From assembly GCA_035527715.1 (NCBI GenBank), contig DATKZY010000220.1, positions 1 through 46,272 on the forward strand: a stretch of 46,272 nucleotides of DNA, written 5' to 3'. This DNA comes from DSUN01 sp035527715 (GTDB taxonomy: Bacteria > Planctomycetota > PUPC01 > DSUN01). Positions 13,962 through 21,497 of the stretch are shown one piece after another (the first letter of the stretch is position 1; each line of letters opens with the position of its first letter). A model generated the notes under the pieces. It had not been told where the DNA came from and did not search any database. It saw only the letters and a program-made list of their open reading frames with translations. A program made the position numbers and the translations under genes.

Positions 13962-15296
13962 TCAGGCAAGGAGCGCTTCGAGCGTGGCGCGGACGGCTTC
14001 GACCGTGCGGGCGACGAATTCGGTGAGGTGCTCGCGGATGCGGGTGGGGTCGGCGAACTTGGCGGCGGCGCCGACCCGGGCAAATTGGCGGGCGATCCCG
14101 CGCTCCATTTCGTCTTGAATCTGGGCGAGGTGGTCGCCGACGCCGTGCCTCGCGTAGAGCTGACGGGCCAGGCTGTGCATCGTGCCGTCCACGCACTCGA
14201 CCGGCAAGCCGTCAATCGCTCGCGGGACGGGGATGGCGATGGTGTTCCGTGTGTTGCCCATTTGCACGCGGCTGTGGGCGAGGGGGTCGCTCGTGTCGGC
14301 GCGCACGGAGTGGGTGCAGGCGGAGACGGTCATGTGGAGGTGCTGCCAGTTGTCGGAGCAGATGGAGTCGGGGCCATCGTTGTTGTCGCGAGAGAGGCGG
14401 ACCAGGTCGGCCATGTTCTTCAGCGGCAAGGGATCGAGGAGTTCGTGGGCGCGCTCGTAGCGGCGGAGGGTGTTCTGCTGCGGCGGCTCGGAGAGGGTGG
14501 ACAGCATTTCGTCGAGGAGGAAGTGGTTGGTGCGGATGAGCGTGGCGTCGCGCACCTCGCGGCTGGCCAGGCGCTTCGAGGTCATTTCGACAACGAGACC
14601 CTTGCCTGGGTCGGCGATGAGGAAGATCGTCCCGCGATGGCCGCCGGAGCCGCCCGCGACCTCTTTGGACAGCGCCTCGTCGAGCACGGCGAGCGCCTCG
14701 TCGCATGTGCCGGCCCGCTCGGCGATGAGGCGGAGCAGATGGGTGCAGGCAAGGCCGCAGTCGCGGAGCTCCTCGGGCTTGATGTGCGAGCCCGTGTTGT
14801 TGGCTCCCGCCAGGGCGCGGTCGCTGTGGAAGTGGGCGAGGCCGAGGCTGCCGATGTCGCGCGAGGCGAACATCTGCCGCCCGTCGGCAGTGCGGCGCAC
14901 GTGGAAGTCCTGGGTCGAGTTCACCAGGTCGCGGTTCTTGTGGAGGAGCGTGTGCCCCGTGGCCGACTGGCTGCCGGCGACGAGGCACGAGGTGCAGCCC
15001 GCGCCCGGCGGCTGCCAGAAGCCTGGGGGCAGGGCGTTGAGGACGAAGAGGTCGGTCGCGTTCACCCCCGAGGCGGCGGCAATGGCCTCGGCCTCGTCGA
15101 GCCACTCGGGCGCGGCCCGCTCGACGAAGCAGCGGAAGCGCTCGCCCCGTTCGTCGAGCTGCGAGGCCCCCCAGCGAGAAGCTTTGCTGGCCTCCCACAT
15201 CTCCGCCACGCGTTCGCGCAAGGCCGCGGCCGCCAGCTCGCCATAGCAGCGGCCTGCGTCCCTCGGGCTTCCCTCGATCCTCACGATGTGGCCCAT
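13962..15296 (-). CDS. C45-family autoproteolytic acyltransferase/hydrolase
   Basis: This 444-aa protein resembles acyl-CoA:6-aminopenicillanate acyltransferase and related N-terminal nucleophile amidases (peptidase family C45). The family signature is Cys101 in GAGCTSCLV, the nucleophile exposed by self-cleavage before it, followed by GHTLLHKNRDL (115-125). Later blocks such as GANNTGSH, HRGTIFLIADP and RTNHFLLDEM fit the alpha-beta-beta-alpha fold. No signal peptide is visible, so it is likely cytoplasmic. AGGGGC precedes ATG 15296 and a promoter lies at 15339-15367, back to back with that of the phosphodiesterase. The substrate is unknown; homologs act on amide-linked acyl groups. Confidence 0.85.
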   Translation of the reverse strand: MGHIVRIEGSPRDAGRCYGELAAAALRERVAEMWEASKASRWGASQLDERGERFRCFVERAAPEWLDEAEAIAAASGVNATDLFVLNALPPGFWQPPGAGCTSCLVAGSQSATGHTLLHKNRDLVNSTQDFHVRRTADGRQMFASRDIGSLGLAHFHSDRALAGANNTGSHIKPEELRDCGLACTHLLRLIAERAGTCDEALAVLDEALSKEVAGGSGGHRGTIFLIADPGKGLVVEMTSKRLASREVRDATLIRTNHFLLDEMLSTLSEPPQQNTLRRYERAHELLDPLPLKNMADLVRLSRDNNDGPDSICSDNWQHLHMTVSACTHSVRADTSDPLAHSRVQMGNTRNTIAIPVPRAIDGLPVECVDGTMHSLARQLYARHGVGDHLAQIQDEMERGIARQFARVGAAAKFADPTRIREHLTEFVARTVEAVRATLEALLA

Positions 15297-15338
15297 GCTG
15301 CCCCTTTTCTGCTCCCGTTCCTCGTGATTCCAGGGGGC

Positions 15339-15367
15339 ATTCTACGGCAGGGCGCACGGCAAATCAA
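15339..15367 (-). promoter_or_regulatory. Promoter of the C45 acyltransferase gene
   Basis: TTGATT (15367-15362) and TAGAAT (15344-15339) on the minus strand are 17 nt apart. It is one half of a divergent promoter pair with 15380-15408. Confidence 0.65.
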
Positions 15368-15379
15368 GGAGCGTGCCGC

Positions 15380-15408
15380 TTGACACGCGGCACGGGGCGC
15401 GCTACCAT
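15380..15408 (+). promoter_or_regulatory. Promoter of the phosphodiesterase / lipoprotein / PfkB operon
   Basis: TTGACA (15380-15385) and TACCAT (15403-15408) are 17 nt apart. The expected start of transcription near 15415 rules out a start codon at 15373 and supports GTG 15436 for the first gene. Confidence 0.65.
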
Positions 15409-15435
15409 CAAGGCCGTTGTGTGAAAGGGAACAGC

Positions 15436-15906
15436 GTGCTCGTCGGCGTGATCTCGGATAGCCACGACAACGTGCCGAAGCTGCGCGCCGCGGTCGAGCT
15501 GCTCCGACGGCGCGGCGCTCAGTATCTCGTCCACGCGGGCGACTACGTGGCCCTCTTCGCCGTCAAGGTGCTCACACAGAGCGGCATCCCCTTCACCGGC
15601 GTGTTCGGCAACAACGACGGCGAGCGCGCGGGGATCGCCAGGCTGACGACGGACATTCACCCCGAGCCGTTTCGGCTCGAGCTGGGCGGCCGGCGCATCA
15701 CGCTTGTGCACCATCTCACGAAGCTGCCGGCCGACGAGCGGACCGACACCGACGTCATCGTCTTCGGGCACACGCACCTGCCCCACGTCGAGCAGGGGCC
15801 GCCGCTCCTCCTCAACCCGGGCGAGTGCTGCGGGTGGGTCGAAGGCAGATGCACCGTGGCCATGCTGGACCTCGATACGCTCGATGCTTCGATCCTGGAT
15901 GTGTGA
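15436..15906 (+). CDS. YfcE/MJ0936-type metallophosphoesterase
   Basis: This 156-aa protein is a compact calcineurin-like phosphoesterase with all metal-binding motifs in order: D8-S-H10 (ISDSHDN), HAGDY, GNND, VHH and GHTH. Two divalent metals would be bound in the cytoplasm. Relatives such as YfcE hydrolyse phosphodiesters in vitro; the biological substrate is unclear. GTG 15436 is preferred because AAAGGGAA sits five to eight bases upstream and the promoter starts transcripts near 15415; GTG 15421 is the alternative. It is the first gene of a plus-strand operon, followed after 10 nt by the PEGA lipoprotein. Confidence 0.88.
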   Translation: MLVGVISDSHDNVPKLRAAVELLRRRGAQYLVHAGDYVALFAVKVLTQSGIPFTGVFGNNDGERAGIARLTTDIHPEPFRLELGGRRITLVHHLTKLPADERTDTDVIVFGHTHLPHVEQGPPLLLNPGECCGWVEGRCTVAMLDLDTLDASILDV

Positions 15907-15916
15907 GGGGCCCGCC

Positions 15917-16468
15917 ATGCTCCGCGTGCGAACCGCCTCGTTGGGGCTGCTGCTCGTGCTCCTGGGCGGCTGCGTGCACCGCGAGATCGAGATCATGACC
16001 CGGCCGCCCGGGGCTCGCGTGGAGTTCGACGGCCAGGTGCTCGAGCAGGGCTCGCCGGCGCGCTTCCCCTTCGACTGGTATGGCACCCACGAGATCATCG
16101 TCGAGAAGCCCGGCTACTTCCGCGAGCGGCTCTTCGTCCACATGGCTCCGCCCTGGTACGAGCAGTTCCCGATTGACTTCTTCTCGGAGTTGCTCTGGCC
16201 CGGGCGGCTGTACGACATTCGCACCTACCCAGTCGTCCTGGACAGGGAACTGCCGATGGACGACGTGCCGGACGATGAGAAGACGGCGATGAAGGTGGGC
16301 CTGATCGAGCGCGGCGAGCAGTTCCGCCGCATGGCCCGCGAGGAGCTTGGCATACCGGCCGTGCCCGAGAAGCCAGCGGCGCCCGCGAAGCCCGAGGAGC
16401 CGGTGAAGGAAGAGCAGCCGCCCCCGAAGGACGCCGCGCCCCCAGCGGCGGAGCCCGAGAAGAAATAG
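15917..16468 (+). CDS. PEGA-domain lipoprotein
   Basis: This 183-aa protein starts with a lipoprotein signal ending LGGC (Cys19). A PEGA domain follows (EIEIMTRPPGARVEFDGQVL..PFDWYGTHEIIVEKPGYF), a small beta domain typical of surface lipoproteins and S-layer-linked proteins. After a short region (ELLWPGRLYDIRTYPVVL) there is a Pro/Ala/Glu/Lys-rich tail from about residue 150, likely unstructured and possibly spanning the periplasm. ATG 15917 has GAGGGG six bases upstream; an in-frame ATG at 15899 is less favoured. It sits between the phosphodiesterase and the PfkB kinase with very short gaps, so all three are co-transcribed, though no shared pathway is evident. Confidence 0.85.
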   Translation: MLRVRTASLGLLLVLLGGCVHREIEIMTRPPGARVEFDGQVLEQGSPARFPFDWYGTHEIIVEKPGYFRERLFVHMAPPWYEQFPIDFFSELLWPGRLYDIRTYPVVLDRELPMDDVPDDEKTAMKVGLIERGEQFRRMAREELGIPAVPEKPAAPAKPEEPVKEEQPPPKDAAPPAAEPEKK

Positions 16469-16474
16469 CCGCCT

Positions 16475-17413
16475 TTGAAACTCGTCACCGTCACACCCAA
16501 CACTTCGGTAGACCGCACGCTCGAGGTGCCGCACCTGGTGGTCGGCGGGCACCTCAAGGGCCGAATCGTCCGCTTGCAGCCGGGCGGCAAGGGGGTGAAT
16601 GTGTCGCGGTGCCTGGCCGCGCTCGGCGTGCCGTCGGTCGTCGCGGGGCTCGTCGGCGCCGCGGAGCTGGCGCTCTTCCGCGACAGCTTCGCAGGCACGT
16701 GCGCGACGGTGGAGCTTGTGCCTGCCGCACAGCCCACGCGCACCTGCACCACGCTCCTCGACCCCGAGCTGGGCACCGACACGCATATCCGCGAGACCGG
16801 CTCGGCCGTGACGCCTGGCGAGGTCGAAGCGTTGCGAGCCCGGCTTGAGGCCCTCGCGACGCCCGGGGCGCTGGTCGTCTTCTGCGGCAGCCTGCCGCCG
16901 GGGATGAGCGACGACGACCTCGCGTCGCTTCTCGCCACGTGCCAGGCTCGTGGCGCGCAGGTGGCCGCCGACCTCAATGGCTCGCAGCTTGCCGCCGCGC
17001 TGGCGGCAGGGCCGCTCGTCGTCAAGCCGAACGTCGAGGAGTTGGGCGAGTGCCTGGGCCGCGACCTGAGTGGGGCAGGGGAGGAGGTACTCGTTGCCGC
17101 CGCGCGCTCGCTCCTCGACCGTGCGGGGACCGTGCTTGTGACGCGGGGGCGGGATGGCGCGCTGGCGGTGAGACAGGGCGAGGCGGTGGCCGCCTCCGTG
17201 GAAGTCGGCGCGGCGCGAAGCACGGTGGGCTGCGGCGACGCCTTCCTCGCCGGCTACCTGGCAGGGCTGTGGCGAGGCATGGGCTTCGACGAGTCGGTGC
17301 GCCTCGCCGCCGCGTGTGGCGCGGCCCAGGCCCTGGCCGAGGCCCCAGGACAGCTCTCCGCCGGCCACGTGGAGGCGCTGGCGCCGAGCGTCGCCATTCG
17401 CGCTATCCCATAG
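16475..17413 (+). CDS. PfkB-family sugar kinase (1-phosphofructokinase / hexose-phosphate kinase type)
   Basis: This 312-aa protein has the PfkB signatures: TVTPNTSVDRTL at the start, GGKGVNVSRCLAALG (37-51) and TVGCGDAFLAGYLAGL near 250, whose Asp is the catalytic base. VKPNVEELG is also typical. The overall pattern is that of the FruK/LacC branch, which phosphorylates fructose 1-phosphate or tagatose 6-phosphate with ATP. The usual Ala in the second signature (GAGD) is Cys here. Translation apparently begins with TTG at 16475, six bases after the lipoprotein stop, with only a weak GAGAAG upstream. No PTS or fru genes are adjacent, so the substrate is undecided. Confidence 0.87.
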   Translation: MKLVTVTPNTSVDRTLEVPHLVVGGHLKGRIVRLQPGGKGVNVSRCLAALGVPSVVAGLVGAAELALFRDSFAGTCATVELVPAAQPTRTCTTLLDPELGTDTHIRETGSAVTPGEVEALRARLEALATPGALVVFCGSLPPGMSDDDLASLLATCQARGAQVAADLNGSQLAAALAAGPLVVKPNVEELGECLGRDLSGAGEEVLVAAARSLLDRAGTVLVTRGRDGALAVRQGEAVAASVEVGAARSTVGCGDAFLAGYLAGLWRGMGFDESVRLAAACGAAQALAEAPGQLSAGHVEALAPSVAIRAIP

Positions 17414-17662
17414 TTGCATGTGTAGATTCAACAACGGGTTGCGTCGTCGTATCCGGTTCCGGAAAAACCGCCGGAAATGCCCCGTACAGCCCCGATCGAG
17501 TGCCCCTTAGACCTATGACACCTTTGGGCCACGATGGCGAAACGGCGCTTCCGTAAGTACAGCATTGGTGAATGCTTGCAGAGTCGGGCCATTCGACACG
17601 CCTCGCGCGCGGAAGGGCCTGAAATCGCCTCTGGGTCATTAACGAAGATTCATTCGTTTCGC

Positions 17663-17691
17663 TTGACAGGCCCGACGGCGGACACTATGAT
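17663..17691 (+). promoter_or_regulatory. Promoter of the zinc-ribbon / LemA / HtpX cluster
   Basis: TTGACA (17663-17668) and TATGAT (17686-17691) are 17 nt apart. Transcription would start near 17698, just before the AAGGAGG at 17700-17706, so the leader is only about 15 nt. The rest of the 299-bp gap after the PfkB gene shows no gene and no strong terminator. Confidence 0.75.
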
Positions 17692-17712
17692 GGCGGCACA
17701 AGGAGGTGTGTC

Positions 17713-18135
17713 GTGCGCGTGCTCAAGTGCCCGGTGTGCCTGGAGCCGATGATCGTGGCCGAGTATGAGCACGTGGAGATAGACACGTGCGTCGGCTGCG
17801 GCGGCGTGTGGCTCGACGGCGGGGAGCTTGAGGCCCTCGTAGGGTCCGCCGTCCCGCCCAAGGCCACGCCCGACCCGGACCTCGGGCCGCCCGACCGCGA
17901 TTGCCCCATCTGCGTCCACAAGCTCGCCAAGGACCGCTACGGCCGCACACAGGTCGTGGTTGACAAGTGCCCCCATGGCGACGGCATCTGGCTCGACGCG
18001 GGGGAGCTGGAGCAGATCCTCGCGGCCCACCCCCAGGCGCCCGGCGAGCCAAAGGGCCACGACGACCACGGGGCAGGGGCGCTCCGGGGCTTCTTCAACG
18101 CACCGCGTCCGTCCCCTCAGAAGAACCAGGAATAG
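17713..18135 (+). CDS. Double zinc-ribbon protein (zf-TFIIB type)
   Basis: This 140-aa protein contains two TFIIB-like zinc-ribbon units. The first is complete: CPVCLEPM..IDTCVGCGGVWLDGGELE. The second is CPICVHKL..VDKCPHGDGIWLDAGELEQI, where the fourth Cys is replaced (CPHG), so metal binding there may use His or be weakened. The WLD.GELE pattern is diagnostic of the family, whose molecular role is not established. The C-terminus is Gly/His/Pro rich. GTG 17713 has AAGGAGG six bases upstream and a consensus promoter just before. It is first in a cluster with LemA (10-nt gap) and HtpX, a context suggesting membrane-protein quality control. Confidence 0.88.
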   Translation: MRVLKCPVCLEPMIVAEYEHVEIDTCVGCGGVWLDGGELEALVGSAVPPKATPDPDLGPPDRDCPICVHKLAKDRYGRTQVVVDKCPHGDGIWLDAGELEQILAAHPQAPGEPKGHDDHGAGALRGFFNAPRPSPQKNQE

Positions 18136-18145
18136 GAGGCCGAGC

Positions 18146-18700
18146 ATGATCGCTGGCTGGATTGCCCTTGGCGTAGTCGTAGTGCTCATCCTGTGGTTCG
18201 TCGGGGCCTACAATGGCCTCGTGCGGGCCAGGAACAACGTGAAGAACGCCTGGGCGCAGATTGACGTGCAGCTCAAGCGCCGCCACGACCTCATCCCCAA
18301 CCTCGTCGAGGTCGTGAAGGACTACATGGGCTACGAGCAGGAGGTCCTCCAGAACGTCACGAAGGCCCGCAACGTGGCCATGGCCGCCCAGGGCCCTGCC
18401 GCGGCCGCGACCGCCGAGGCCGGCCTCAGCCGCGCCCTCACCGGGCTCTATGCCGTGATGGAGAACTACCCCGACCTCAAGGCCAACCAGAACGTCTCGC
18501 AGCTCCAGGAGGAGCTGACCTCGACCGAGAACAAGATCGCCTTCGCCCGCCAGTACTACAACGACTCGGTGATGGTCTACAACACGAAGACCGAGGTGAT
18601 CCCGACCAACATCATCGCCAACATGACCGGCTTCCAGAAAGCCGAGTTCTTCCAGACGCCCGACGAGGAGAAGGCAGTCCCGAAGGTGAACCTTCGGTAA
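18146..18700 (+). CDS. lemA: LemA family protein
   Basis: This 184-aa protein has one N-terminal membrane helix (WIALGVVVVLILWFVGAY) followed by the helical LemA domain. Characteristic blocks are YNGLVRARNNVKNAWAQIDV, LKRRHDLIPNLVEVVKDYM, NYPDLKANQNVSQLQEEL, ENKIAFARQYYNDSVMVYN and the AEFF end. LemA proteins are anchored with the helical domain outside the membrane and are often encoded beside HtpX or TPM-domain proteins. ATG 18146 has AGGAGG seven bases upstream. HtpX follows after 242 nt that are entirely repeat DNA. Role: probably envelope maintenance, not established. Confidence 0.93.
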   Translation: MIAGWIALGVVVVLILWFVGAYNGLVRARNNVKNAWAQIDVQLKRRHDLIPNLVEVVKDYMGYEQEVLQNVTKARNVAMAAQGPAAAATAEAGLSRALTGLYAVMENYPDLKANQNVSQLQEELTSTENKIAFARQYYNDSVMVYNTKTEVIPTNIIANMTGFQKAEFFQTPDEEKAVPKVNLR

Positions 18701-18706
18701 GTCACG

Positions 18707-18935
18707 AATGACCAATGACCAATGACCATCCGCGGAAGGGCTTGGCCCTATGAGCATCTGCGGACGTGATAGTGAAGGGGTCATGCTGAGGCTCTGCGAA
18801 GCATCTCGCCAAGGACGCGCAGGGCCCACCCCGGCGAGATTCTTCGCTTCGCTCAGAATGACCCGTGGGGTGGCCTTGTCGCCACCTTCGCAGCAACCGG
18901 TAGTTGGTCGTTGGTCACTGGTCATTGGTCATTGG
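18707..18935. repeat. Nested composite repeat between lemA and htpX
   Basis: The outer layer is three AATGACC heptamers (18707-18727) facing four GGTCATT-type heptamers (18906-18933). Inside them is an independent palindrome of another family (18779-18863). The right heptamer array ends eight bases before the htpX start, leaving no Shine-Dalgarno sequence. Confidence 0.88.
18779..18863. repeat. Interspersed palindrome, GGTCATGCTGAGG type
   Basis: The arms GGTCATGCTGAGGCTCTGCG.. and ..CGCTTCGCTCAGAATGACC, with inner arms CATCTCGCC / GGCGAGAT, form a long imperfect hairpin. It is related to the elements at 4084-4173 and 44045-44195 and sits within the heptamer arms. Confidence 0.82.
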
Positions 18936-18942
18936 ACCTGCC

Positions 18943-20220
18943 ATGTTTGAGCTGATCCGCGCGAACAAGATCAAGTCCTGGATCCTCATCCTCGGCCTCA
19001 CGAGCGTGCTCGTGGTGCTCGGGCTCATCATCGGCGAGGTGGTGGCGCCGGGCGGCGGGGGCATCGTCGGAGTGGCCATCGCCGTCGTCATCGCCGCGTT
19101 CATGAACCTGCTGGCCTACTACGGCGGCGGCTCGATGGTGCTGGCGATGAGCGCCGCGAAAGAGATCGAGCACAAGGACAGCCCGCAGCTCTTCAACGTC
19201 GTCGAGGAAATGTCCATCGCCGCGGGCATCCCCATGCCCAAGGTCTACCTGATTGACGACATGGCGATGAACGCCTTTGCGACCGGCCGCGACCCGCAGC
19301 ACGCGGCCGTGGCGATCACCAAGGGGCTGCTGGTGAAGCTCAACCGCGACGAGCTTCAGGGCGTCATGGCCCACGAAATGTCGCACGTGAAGAACCGCGA
19401 CATGCTCTACATGACCCTCGCGGTGGTCCTGGTCGGCACCGTGGTGCTGCTGGCGGACCTGTTCCTGCGGGGGATGTGGTATTCGGGGGCGGGGGGGCGG
19501 CGGCGGCGCTCGTCGCGCGACCAGGGCGGCGCCCAGGCCATCCTGATCATCATCGGCATCATCGTGGCTATCCTGGCCCCCCTCATTGCCCGGCTCCTCT
19601 ACCTCGCCTGCTCGCGGCGGAGAGAGTACCTGGCCGATGCCTCGGCCGCTGCGCTCACCCGCTACCCCGAGGGGCTGGCGTCCGCTCTCGAAAAGCTCAG
19701 CGGTGACCGCGAAATCCTCGAGACCGCCAACCGCGCCACCGCCCACCTCTACATCGTCCATCCCGTCCGTTCGCTCGAGGAGAAGGCCTCGGCCATGATG
19801 AGCACCCATCCGCCGATCCAGGAGCGGATCGCCATCCTGCGCAACATGGGCCACACGGCCTCGATGGGCGACTACCAGACCGCCTGGCAGCGCTACCACC
19901 AGGGCCAGCGCCTCGCCTCGGCGAAGGCATTGGCGGGAGCCCCGCCGCCGCTGCCCGTGCGGGCCGCGGCCGGCAAGCCGTCGTCCCAGGAGACCAAGGA
20001 GGACCGCCTCCGCCGCGCCCACGGCGCCCTCGACACCTTCCGCCGCCTGGGCGGCTTCCTCTTCCTCGCCTGCGCCTGCGGCACGAAGCTGAAGATCCCG
20101 CCTGGCTACACGCGGGGCAAGGTGAAGTGCCCGCGGTGCGGAGCCGAGCACGACGTGGCGGAGGCGAAAGAGGCCGCGGCTGAGACTGCAGAAGGGACCA
20201 AAGGGACTAAAGGGACCTAA
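18943..20220 (+). CDS. htpX: HtpX-like M48 zinc metalloprotease with C-terminal zinc ribbon
   Basis: This 425-aa membrane protease has two N-terminal helices, the HEMSH zinc site (H144, E145, H148), two further helices around 165 and 205, and the third ligand region SRRREYLADASA. MSTHPPIQERI is the usual end of the catalytic domain. HtpX enzymes degrade misfolded membrane proteins with the active site facing the cytoplasm. An additional tail of about 110 residues carries CAC..CPRCG, a putative zinc ribbon. The final GTKGTKGT is encoded by a 9-bp repeat array at 20194. ATG 18943 lacks a ribosome site; an upstream TTG at 18904 in the heptamer array is open in frame but equally unsupported. Confidence 0.9.
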   Translation: MFELIRANKIKSWILILGLTSVLVVLGLIIGEVVAPGGGGIVGVAIAVVIAAFMNLLAYYGGGSMVLAMSAAKEIEHKDSPQLFNVVEEMSIAAGIPMPKVYLIDDMAMNAFATGRDPQHAAVAITKGLLVKLNRDELQGVMAHEMSHVKNRDMLYMTLAVVLVGTVVLLADLFLRGMWYSGAGGRRRRSSRDQGGAQAILIIIGIIVAILAPLIARLLYLACSRRREYLADASAAALTRYPEGLASALEKLSGDREILETANRATAHLYIVHPVRSLEEKASAMMSTHPPIQERIAILRNMGHTASMGDYQTAWQRYHQGQRLASAKALAGAPPPLPVRAAAGKPSSQETKEDRLRRAHGALDTFRRLGGFLFLACACGTKLKIPPGYTRGKVKCPRCGAEHDVAEAKEAAAETAEGTKGTKGT

Positions 20221-20281
20221 GGGACGCCCGAGATTGCCTATCCTGAGTCCCTTTGGTCCCTTGGGTCCCTTTCGTCCCTCA
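20194..20281. repeat. Facing 9-bp tandem arrays between convergent genes
   Basis: Four GGGACNAAA-type units (20194-20229) face four complementary TCCCTTTGG-type units (20246-20281) across a 16-nt loop. The left array forms the last codons and stop of htpX. The hairpin separates htpX from the converging CoA-transferase gene and could terminate both transcripts. Confidence 0.9.
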
Positions 20282-20294
20282 TGCGGCCCCACCT

Positions 20295-21488
20295 TCACAC
20301 GACCCCATTTTTGCGGAGGCGGGCAGTTGCCTCTGGGCTCAGCCCCAGCAACCGCGCAAACACCTCTTCGGTGTGCTCGCCCAGGGCGGGGGCGGGGCCG
20401 GCAATGCCGCCGGGCGTGGCGGAGAGCTTGATCGGCACGCCAGCCATCTTCATCGGCCCAGCCACCGGGTCGAGCACATCCTGAATCATCTCGCGGGCGG
20501 CCACCTGGGGGTCGGCGGCAAGGCGGTCAATGGTGTTGATCGGGCCGCAGGGGATGCCAGCGCGCTCCAACGCGGCGAGCCACTCGGCGGTCGGGCGCGC
20601 CCGCAGGATCGCCTGCATCAGGGGTTCGAGGGCGGCGTGGTGCTGCGTGCGGAGGTCGTTGGTGGCGAAGCGCGCGTCGGCCAGCAGGTCGTCGCGCCCG
20701 ACCGCTTGGCAGAACTGCGCCCAGAGCTTGTCGTTGCCGATGGCGACCACGACCGCGGCGTCGGCCGTGTCGAACGCCTGGAAGGGGGTGATGCTCGGGT
20801 GGCGGGAGCCGAGGCGGCCCGGCACGTCGCCGCTCACGAAGTAGCGGGCGATGGCGTTCTCCAGGATGCCGAGCTGGCAGTCGAGCATCGCCACGTCCAC
20901 CAGTTGCCCCTCGCCGGTGATCGTGCGCCGGTGAAGGGCGGCGAGCACGCCGATGGCGGTGCAGAGGGCCGCCGTGATATCGCCGATGGAGACTCCGACG
21001 CGCACCGGCCGGCCTCCCTCCTCGCCGGTGAGGCTCATGATGCCGCCCATCGCCTGAATCACGGCGTCGTAGGCCGGGCGATGGGCGTAGGGGCCGGTCT
21101 GCCCGAAGCCCGAGACGGCGGCGTAGATGAGCCGCGGGTTCCGCTCGCGGAGCAGTTCGTAGCCGAGGCCGAGTCGGGCCATGATGCCGGGGCGGAAGTT
21201 TTCGAGCACCACGTCGGCCTTCTCGGCGAGGCGGAGGAAGAGGTCGCGGCCCGCGGGCTTCTGGAGGTCGAGGGTGATGCCCTTCTTGCCGCGGTTCACG
21301 CTGGCGAAGTAGGCGCTCACGCCGTTGCGGAAGGGGCCGAAGGCTCGGGCGTCGTCGCCGCCGCCCGGCCGCTCGACCTTGATGACCTCGGCCCCCAGGT
21401 CGGCGAGCACCATGCCGGCGAACGGCCCGGCCAGCACCCGCGTCACGTCCAGCACCAGCAGGTCGGCAAGCGGCCCTCGAGAGGCCAT
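20295..21488 (-). CDS. Family III CoA-transferase (CaiB/BaiF type)
   Basis: This 397-aa protein has the family III pattern: LLVLDVTRVLAGPFAGMVLADLGAEVIKVE at the start, LENFRPGIMARLGLGY, AAVSGFGQTGPY, and the catalytic Asp in VGVSIGDITAAL. These enzymes move CoA between carboxylic acids via an aspartyl thioester and work as interlocked dimers. ATG 21488 has AGGAG upstream and follows the MFS transporter stop by 9 nt, so the two are co-transcribed. That pairing suggests uptake and CoA activation of an organic acid, but neither substrate can be read from the sequence. The length is normal for the family. Confidence 0.92.
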   Translation of the reverse strand: MASRGPLADLLVLDVTRVLAGPFAGMVLADLGAEVIKVERPGGGDDARAFGPFRNGVSAYFASVNRGKKGITLDLQKPAGRDLFLRLAEKADVVLENFRPGIMARLGLGYELLRERNPRLIYAAVSGFGQTGPYAHRPAYDAVIQAMGGIMSLTGEEGGRPVRVGVSIGDITAALCTAIGVLAALHRRTITGEGQLVDVAMLDCQLGILENAIARYFVSGDVPGRLGSRHPSITPFQAFDTADAAVVVAIGNDKLWAQFCQAVGRDDLLADARFATNDLRTQHHAALEPLMQAILRARPTAEWLAALERAGIPCGPINTIDRLAADPQVAAREMIQDVLDPVAGPMKMAGVPIKLSATPGGIAGPAPALGEHTEEVFARLLGLSPEATARLRKNGVV

Positions 21489-21497
21489 AGCGTTCTC

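Noticed and set aside
16490..16506. CACACCCAACACTTCGG looks like the AACACCC heptamer arrays
   Set aside because: It encodes TVTPNTS, the normal start of PfkB kinases, and shows no second unit.
17452..17475. CCGGTTCCGGAAAAACCGCCGG after the PfkB gene as a terminator
   Set aside because: The stem is short and interrupted and no T tract follows.
18707..20281. CRISPR array from the short direct repeats
   Set aside because: Units are 7-9 bp, contiguous and without spacers; no cas genes are present.
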